Source: Sisyra terminalis
Lineage: Eukaryota; Arthropoda; Insecta; Neuroptera; Sisyridae
DNA length: 64,000 nucleotides
Direction of reading: 5' to 3'
Assembly (NCBI GenBank): GCA_958496175.1
Contig: OY292278.1
Coordinates: forward strand, 21,576,001-21,640,000
Below, piece by piece: positions 59,064 to 64,000 of this stretch. A model generated the notes under the pieces. The model made no database searches. It saw only the letters and a program-made list of their open reading frames with translations, and was not told the origin of the DNA. A program made the position numbers and the translations under genes. The stretch's first letter is position 1. Each line of letters begins with the position of its first letter.

Positions 59064-59290
59064 TCTACACTAATATGTAAAATTCCAGTGTCTATATGTA
59101 CATTTTGGTTTTAATTCAAGTTTGTCTTTTAACTCCAAAACAGTTCAACCGATTTTGATAAAATTTGGTACTTAGGTGCAACCAATTATTCCACTTACAA
59201 TAAGGTGTATATCATAACGAACGAAATAAAGAGAAGGCATTTCCTACGTGTAACAAAGAAGCAAACAAATTCTAGTTTGCATAATTGTGT
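59064..59290 (+). mobile_element. Helitron-like 5' end remnant
   Basis: A|TCTACACTAATATGTAAA followed by AACTCCAAAACAGTTCAACC, GATTTTGATAAAATTTGGTA matches the style of arthropod Helitron 5' ends (TCTACACTAATATTATAAA ... ACTACTGGTCCGATTTGAAA). It starts with TC after an A, as expected. The 3' hairpin and CTRR end were not located. It sits in an intron of the elongase gene. Confidence 0.5.
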
Positions 59291-59316
59291 GAAGTATCGT
59301 TAGATAGGCTTTTTTA

Positions 59317-59448
59317 TTGTTATTTACCGTCGCTTTATAACTACTAAGCTCTTTAGTGACTCTAGGACTTTAGGGAATTTCGCTACGAGATTCAAATCCA
59401 ACACCTAACAGTTTCAGAGTGGTCACTTGGACCACTCGGTTTAATAGG
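59317..59448 (-). mobile_element. SINE with internal deletion
   Basis: The tail TTGTTATTTACCGTCGCTTT is intact. The segment GTAATCGAGAAATATTGAAA is missing, and the head is worn (GACCACTCGGTTTAATAGG). Confidence 0.75.
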
Positions 59449-59900
59449 TTAAGTTTTTATAAAATAATAATAAAAAACGGTGTTTGGACTATGTACGCAC
59501 GTGAGAAGTTACACTTATTTCTCATAATAAAAAAACATGTTTTTAATTCACTCCCATAGCATTTTCCGGTAGTGCCTAAAATGGTACATTAGTTATTAGT
59601 AGTTTGTGATAACTAAAATATGATACAATTTTAAACACGTTTTTAACTTTTAATATTAATATAATAGGTAAATGTATGTATGGCGGCGAAAACAAAGAAC
59701 AAAGAATGTAAACACATACAAGTGAGTATAATACAGATATAATAATTGTTATCTCAATTTTGAACTAACTGTTGTCATTGGTTTCAACTGTTATTTCGTT
59801 TTCATTTAATTGGCAATTTTTCCCATTTGTCAGTTTTGTCAGTGTTGGGCTTCAAATATATCCAGAAAGTTACTAGTTTTCAAATAATATATTAAATTGG

Positions 59901-60056
59901 TGACTCATGCTCCTTTTAGCGACATCAACATCAGGCAACGTTGCATTTTCAAAATTTTTAATTTAATTCGCGATTTTTTTGTTAATTTAATTCTTATATC
60001 GTATAATTTGCTCTTTTGTTGATAAATTTTCATTGTGGTTTGATTTACTCGCGAAA
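59901..60056. mobile_element. Family A MITE, right arm lost
   Basis: GACTCATGCTCCTTTTAGCG and CAGGCAACGTTGCATTTTC start the left arm. The copy ends at TTTACTCGCGAAATCG, near where the right arm should begin. Confidence 0.7.
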
Positions 60057-63000
60057 TCGTTCGACGATATCGATGTTTTAAATATAAAATAACAACTGAC
60101 GCTACCTGTTATAACTTTTATCTCTTTCTGGCACTTTTTAACTTCGTCGTCGATCATTTCAGCTGGTTTCCCCTACTGAATAACAAAAAACCTGTGCTAG
60201 CGGTCAACTCAGTCGACTTGGTTGCGTTTTTTAGTATTATGCAAATCGCTCCCAAAAAACGGCCAGATTTCACCCGTTTGAAGTTTCTCGCTAACCATTT
60301 GCGAACAACTTCCTACTGTAGCGTCACAGTATCACATTTTATTAAAAATTCAGTCTGCTTATTTTTTTATAATACCGCTAAAGAAGTATAACCTCAAAAA
60401 TAAATCATAAAAAATGTTCTTAATGAACTTAATAACTAGTGACCTACGGATAATTTATTTGTTAAACGGATTAACTTTATGGCACAACAAAAAGGAGATC
60501 TATTTTTCACGTGATGTCATATAATTTAACAATATAGGAGCCAAATTTTGTTGTTTAGCATTATTTTTTTAAAAAGTTTATATATTATAAATCCAAAGGT
60601 GAGACTAAATTTAGTGTTTTCATACGAAAAGACGCATTATTATGTCACACAAACGAATTCGAGGGTATTAGTTGGCACGTCGTAAAAATAGTTATTCATA
60701 TGATGAATCAACAAATTTATAATTTACCACATTGATTATCCAAAGGGATTTGAGACGGTTTGATAAAACTTTTCCTTGAAGTACATTATTTGGAAATCGA
60801 AATACGTAGGGTATCTGGAATGACTAATTTTATAAATTTTCCCTAAGCTTTACTTTTATTAACTTTGCTAGTTTGCTCTATAAATTAGTATAGAAAAAAG
60901 TAACGATAAACAACCATTAAAAAATATAATATTATGTAGGTTCTTTCTATGTAAATTAATGTATGATATGTCCGTTTTAAATTACATATTCAAGTATTAA
61001 ACTTTTTCCAGAAATAAAAACACAAAAAACCAAAATTAAATGTGTCGTTATTTTATAATTGTAGACATAATTTTATTTTCTTCGAACTTTTGAACATTGC
61101 ACTTAATTCTCATTTAATTCCTATAATTCTAAAATTAACCACTATTAATACAAAAAGAAATTTTTCAATGATCTTTACTGACAATATATAATTCAATTTG
61201 CATCATTAAAAATAAAGATCAATGACGAAAACCGAAGTACGTATTTTTCAATTGTGCATTTTATATTCAAAATTAAATACAGTTCTTGCTGATTAAAGTA
61301 AGTACATTTGCAATTTTCATTATCATTTCAGGACAAATGTATTAACAATTGAAAGTTCAAAGTCATTTTTTCAACGAAAATACTTAGTATTTGATTTCTA
61401 ATAAAAAAAAGGAACTATAAATTCTTAAAATATATGTAATTGAAAACTGATTTAATATTTTATTGTAAATGCCAATTTATCGTCTTTTTTTCAACGTTGC
61501 GTTTCCTTGTAATTATTGAACAATTAAATAAATCATTCAAATTGTTGGTATTTCCTCTTGTAATTATTGAAAATTATAAAACTCAACACGAACAAGATAT
61601 TCTAATGAATAGTAAATTGATAAATCGATAGATACAATATCGATGAAATTATGGATAATATTTGTTTTTATAAAAACTTCCTATATATATTTTTTGTTTT
61701 AGGGTTCCGCAACGTGAAACGGCAAACGTGGGACTTGCATAATTCATTCATTAATTCGTATATTATAGCTATTTTACTCGGAAACTATTAGTAAAGTTTA
61801 ATATAAATGTTAGTTTATCGATATAATTTAGAAAATTGGTATCCATCTGATATTAACTACAATGGTATAGAATGATTTAGTAAAATATTGTAAAAAAATT
61901 GCAGAAAATAACAGTTTACATAACGATGTAGTGTATCGTTGAAGAAGTCTTAAAACTAATCAAAATTAAATTTTTCTCTGATCAAAATTAATTGAGTTTT
62001 TGCCGAAACAGGCATAGCCTGTTGAGGGCGGCATATTAGCATTGATAATTCCATATAAGATTTCGCTTTGAGAAATCCACACAGAGTACATTTTTGAGTA
62101 CCTAATTAAAATTCTTGAACGGATAGTTTTATTTCACTAATCGAATGCATGATGGGTACTGAAAATGGTAACGATTTACCAATAGCATGAAATTTCCTCC
62201 CATACGTACTCCTACTACTATAAACGCAAAAGCCCAATCAAATACAAAAGATTTTTATACCGCACTTATATAGTTCTACCTACTTATATAAGTAGAAGGA
62301 GTCGAACTTTTTCATCAGCTTCTTTGTCTTTTAAATGTCTATGACATAAAAATTATGTACCTACTTGTAATTAAAATTTAGTTGATAATGAATTTACATT
62401 TAGTTTTATTCAAGTTCATTGCCACAGTAATACATAGATTAGCAAAACAAAGGTCAAAAATAAATTAAATTCTAAACAAATGCTAAGTGCAGATATTAAT
62501 TAATTCAATTAAATCGAATTAATTTTTAGCTAATTAATTGTCACCAAAAAAGATATTAATATACTCGAAAACTTGAATCTCAATCTTAAGTTTATCAAAC
62601 ACTTAAATTGATTGGTCTAAAGAGAAATTGATATTAAATATCTTTCTGTTTTCATAACCAATACCTATCAAGTATTACATGGATTATTTTTATATATAAA
62701 TCCGATTACATAATTGGTAAATATCCCATAATTTATTTTACTTTTATATAACGTACTCAACCAATAGAATTACCCGATCACATATCATTTAAAGATTGAA
62801 ACGAAAAATATTAATATTCACACAATTTTTTGCATACATTTTTTTTAATTTTCGCAAATTATTCATGAAATAATTATTGAATCTTTAATTACTATAAATG
62901 CGTGCTACGATTACTTGATTAAAATCGAATGACTTATTAGAATTATTAGAAAAATTAAATATTTAAATCAACATATTCAATGAATAAGTAATTTCCGACG

Positions 63001-63207
63001 ATTATTAGATATAGTAATCATAGACAATATTACTATCAGTGATGTGTTAATATTTAATATGAAAAATGTCATTTAACTAGTTTTTGGAATGTAATTTTAA
63101 AATAAAAAAGGATTTATAGGTAATATTATATAATACCATCTTCAAATCGAATGGGATAAATATGTTAAAACTTCAAATTTTTATTATAATAAAGTTTTTT
63201 TTTTTTG
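60057..63207. other. Gene-free DNA, probably elongase intron
   Basis: No exon encoding an elongase N-terminus is recognisable on the minus strand. The patch at 60100-60370 is somewhat GC-richer and unclassified. A short family B-like piece (TGGAAATCGAAATACGTAGG) lies at about 60789. Confidence 0.35.
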
Positions 63208-63278
63208 ATAATTATTTACGAATATATTCGCTTTATAACTACTAAAAACGTCAGCGACTTCCAAGAATCAATTTTGGG
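63208..63278 (-). mobile_element. Worn SINE fragment
   Basis: ATTATTTACGAATATATTCG, CTTTATAACTACTAAAAACG, TCAGCGACTTCC resemble the SINE tail, followed by AATCAATTTTGGGG as in the centrally deleted copy at 43428. Confidence 0.4.
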
Positions 63279-64000
63279 GACAAATCTTCCATTTTACCTT
63301 CATTGAATTCCTAATCAATTCATACGTTATCATTTCGGAACATTTGATGTGGCCCAAAATGGTTTTTAATTCATGAATAAATTTATCATGTTTTAATCCA
63401 ATAAAACCAATAAAGATAAAATAATATTGCAAATAATCTTTTTATTTTTAATATGGCTTTATACCAAAGTATATGGCTCCATCTTCCTTTCGTCCCGTAG
63501 AAATATATACATTTATATTTTTATATATTATTGTTTATCGAGCATCACGCACGTATTATAAATTAATGTTAATATTTAAAAAAAAAAAACTAGTTAATTA
63601 TTACGGATACATAGTTCAACAAAATCTATTAATTACGGAAATATCATTGAACTAATAAATGTTTCAAGAGTACTCCCTGGTAAATCAAATGAAAATTAGG
63701 TACGAAATACAATTTATAAATTTGTTATAAATTTATATATTATAAATGAACATATTTATAGATATTAAAAAAAGGCACGAAAATCGCCTAATTTTTAAAT
63801 ATTTTTTTATGGAAAAAATGAATACTTTTAATATGTAGTATAGTATACTAGTAATAGTTTGGTCCTTAAATTTGTTTAAACTAACAAGTTTCCTAGCCAT
63901 TACAAGTGTTTCCGAACATTTTGATTTTCTATGAGGCAAGGGTGCTAATTCTAAAGTTCAACCTTTAACCTTCCAAAGATTGGGGGATATGATTTCGAGA

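Noticed and set aside
59020..64000. Further elongase exons
   Set aside because: Searched the minus strand for the segment before WYHH and for an N-terminus; nothing convincing was seen.

Overview
The window looks like nuclear DNA from an insect. It is strongly AT-rich, its genes carry small exons with GT-AG introns, and it is crowded with short non-autonomous transposons. No protein or RNA in it fixes the order of insect. A beetle is possible, but that is only an impression.

Five protein genes and one snRNA gene can be supported. A CRAL-TRIO lipid-transfer protein (+, 8730-12335, 4 exons) converges with BORCS6, a subunit of the lysosome-positioning BORC complex (-, 15432-13104, 7 exons). A U2 snRNA gene lies at 17805-17993. 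After about 32 kb without a recognisable protein gene come TBCEL, a tubulin-cofactor-E-like protein (+, 49765-53807, 3 coding exons); a mitochondrial-type quinone oxidoreductase-like MDR protein (-, 57826-56656, 3 exons); and the last two coding exons of an ELOVL6-type fatty-acid elongase (-, 59012-58563), whose earlier exons are not seen and probably lie past the right edge. The genes have unrelated housekeeping roles and show no common pathway.

The rest is mostly a transposon graveyard. It contains: (1) a tRNA-derived SINE of about 155 bp with Ser/Leu-like A and B boxes, in at least 15 copies, many rearranged; (2) a 225-bp palindromic hAT-type MITE (family A) with long inverted ends, three copies having clear or near-perfect 8-bp target duplications; (3) three further hAT-type MITE groups, two with perfect 8-bp duplications; (4) a short MITE with CCCTGTT ends (family D); (5) a fold-back family (B), including a near-perfect 457-bp hairpin; (6) a large family (C) present as inverted copies 10 kb apart, one carrying a 785-bp palindrome; (7) dead coding remnants of a Tc1/mariner-like transposase and of a Jockey/R1-like retrotransposon. 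Several insertions are nested, so a relative order of activity can be read.

The most unusual signal is a small RNA-like motif shared by fold-back families B and F. A fixed CTGANGA and a fixed CGAAA flank a 6-bp helix whose sequence differs between families while pairing is kept. It resembles part of a hammerhead ribozyme core, but no stem I is visible. Also notable are a Cys-rich insertion of about 95 residues in TBCEL and a compensatory base-pair change in the U2 gene.
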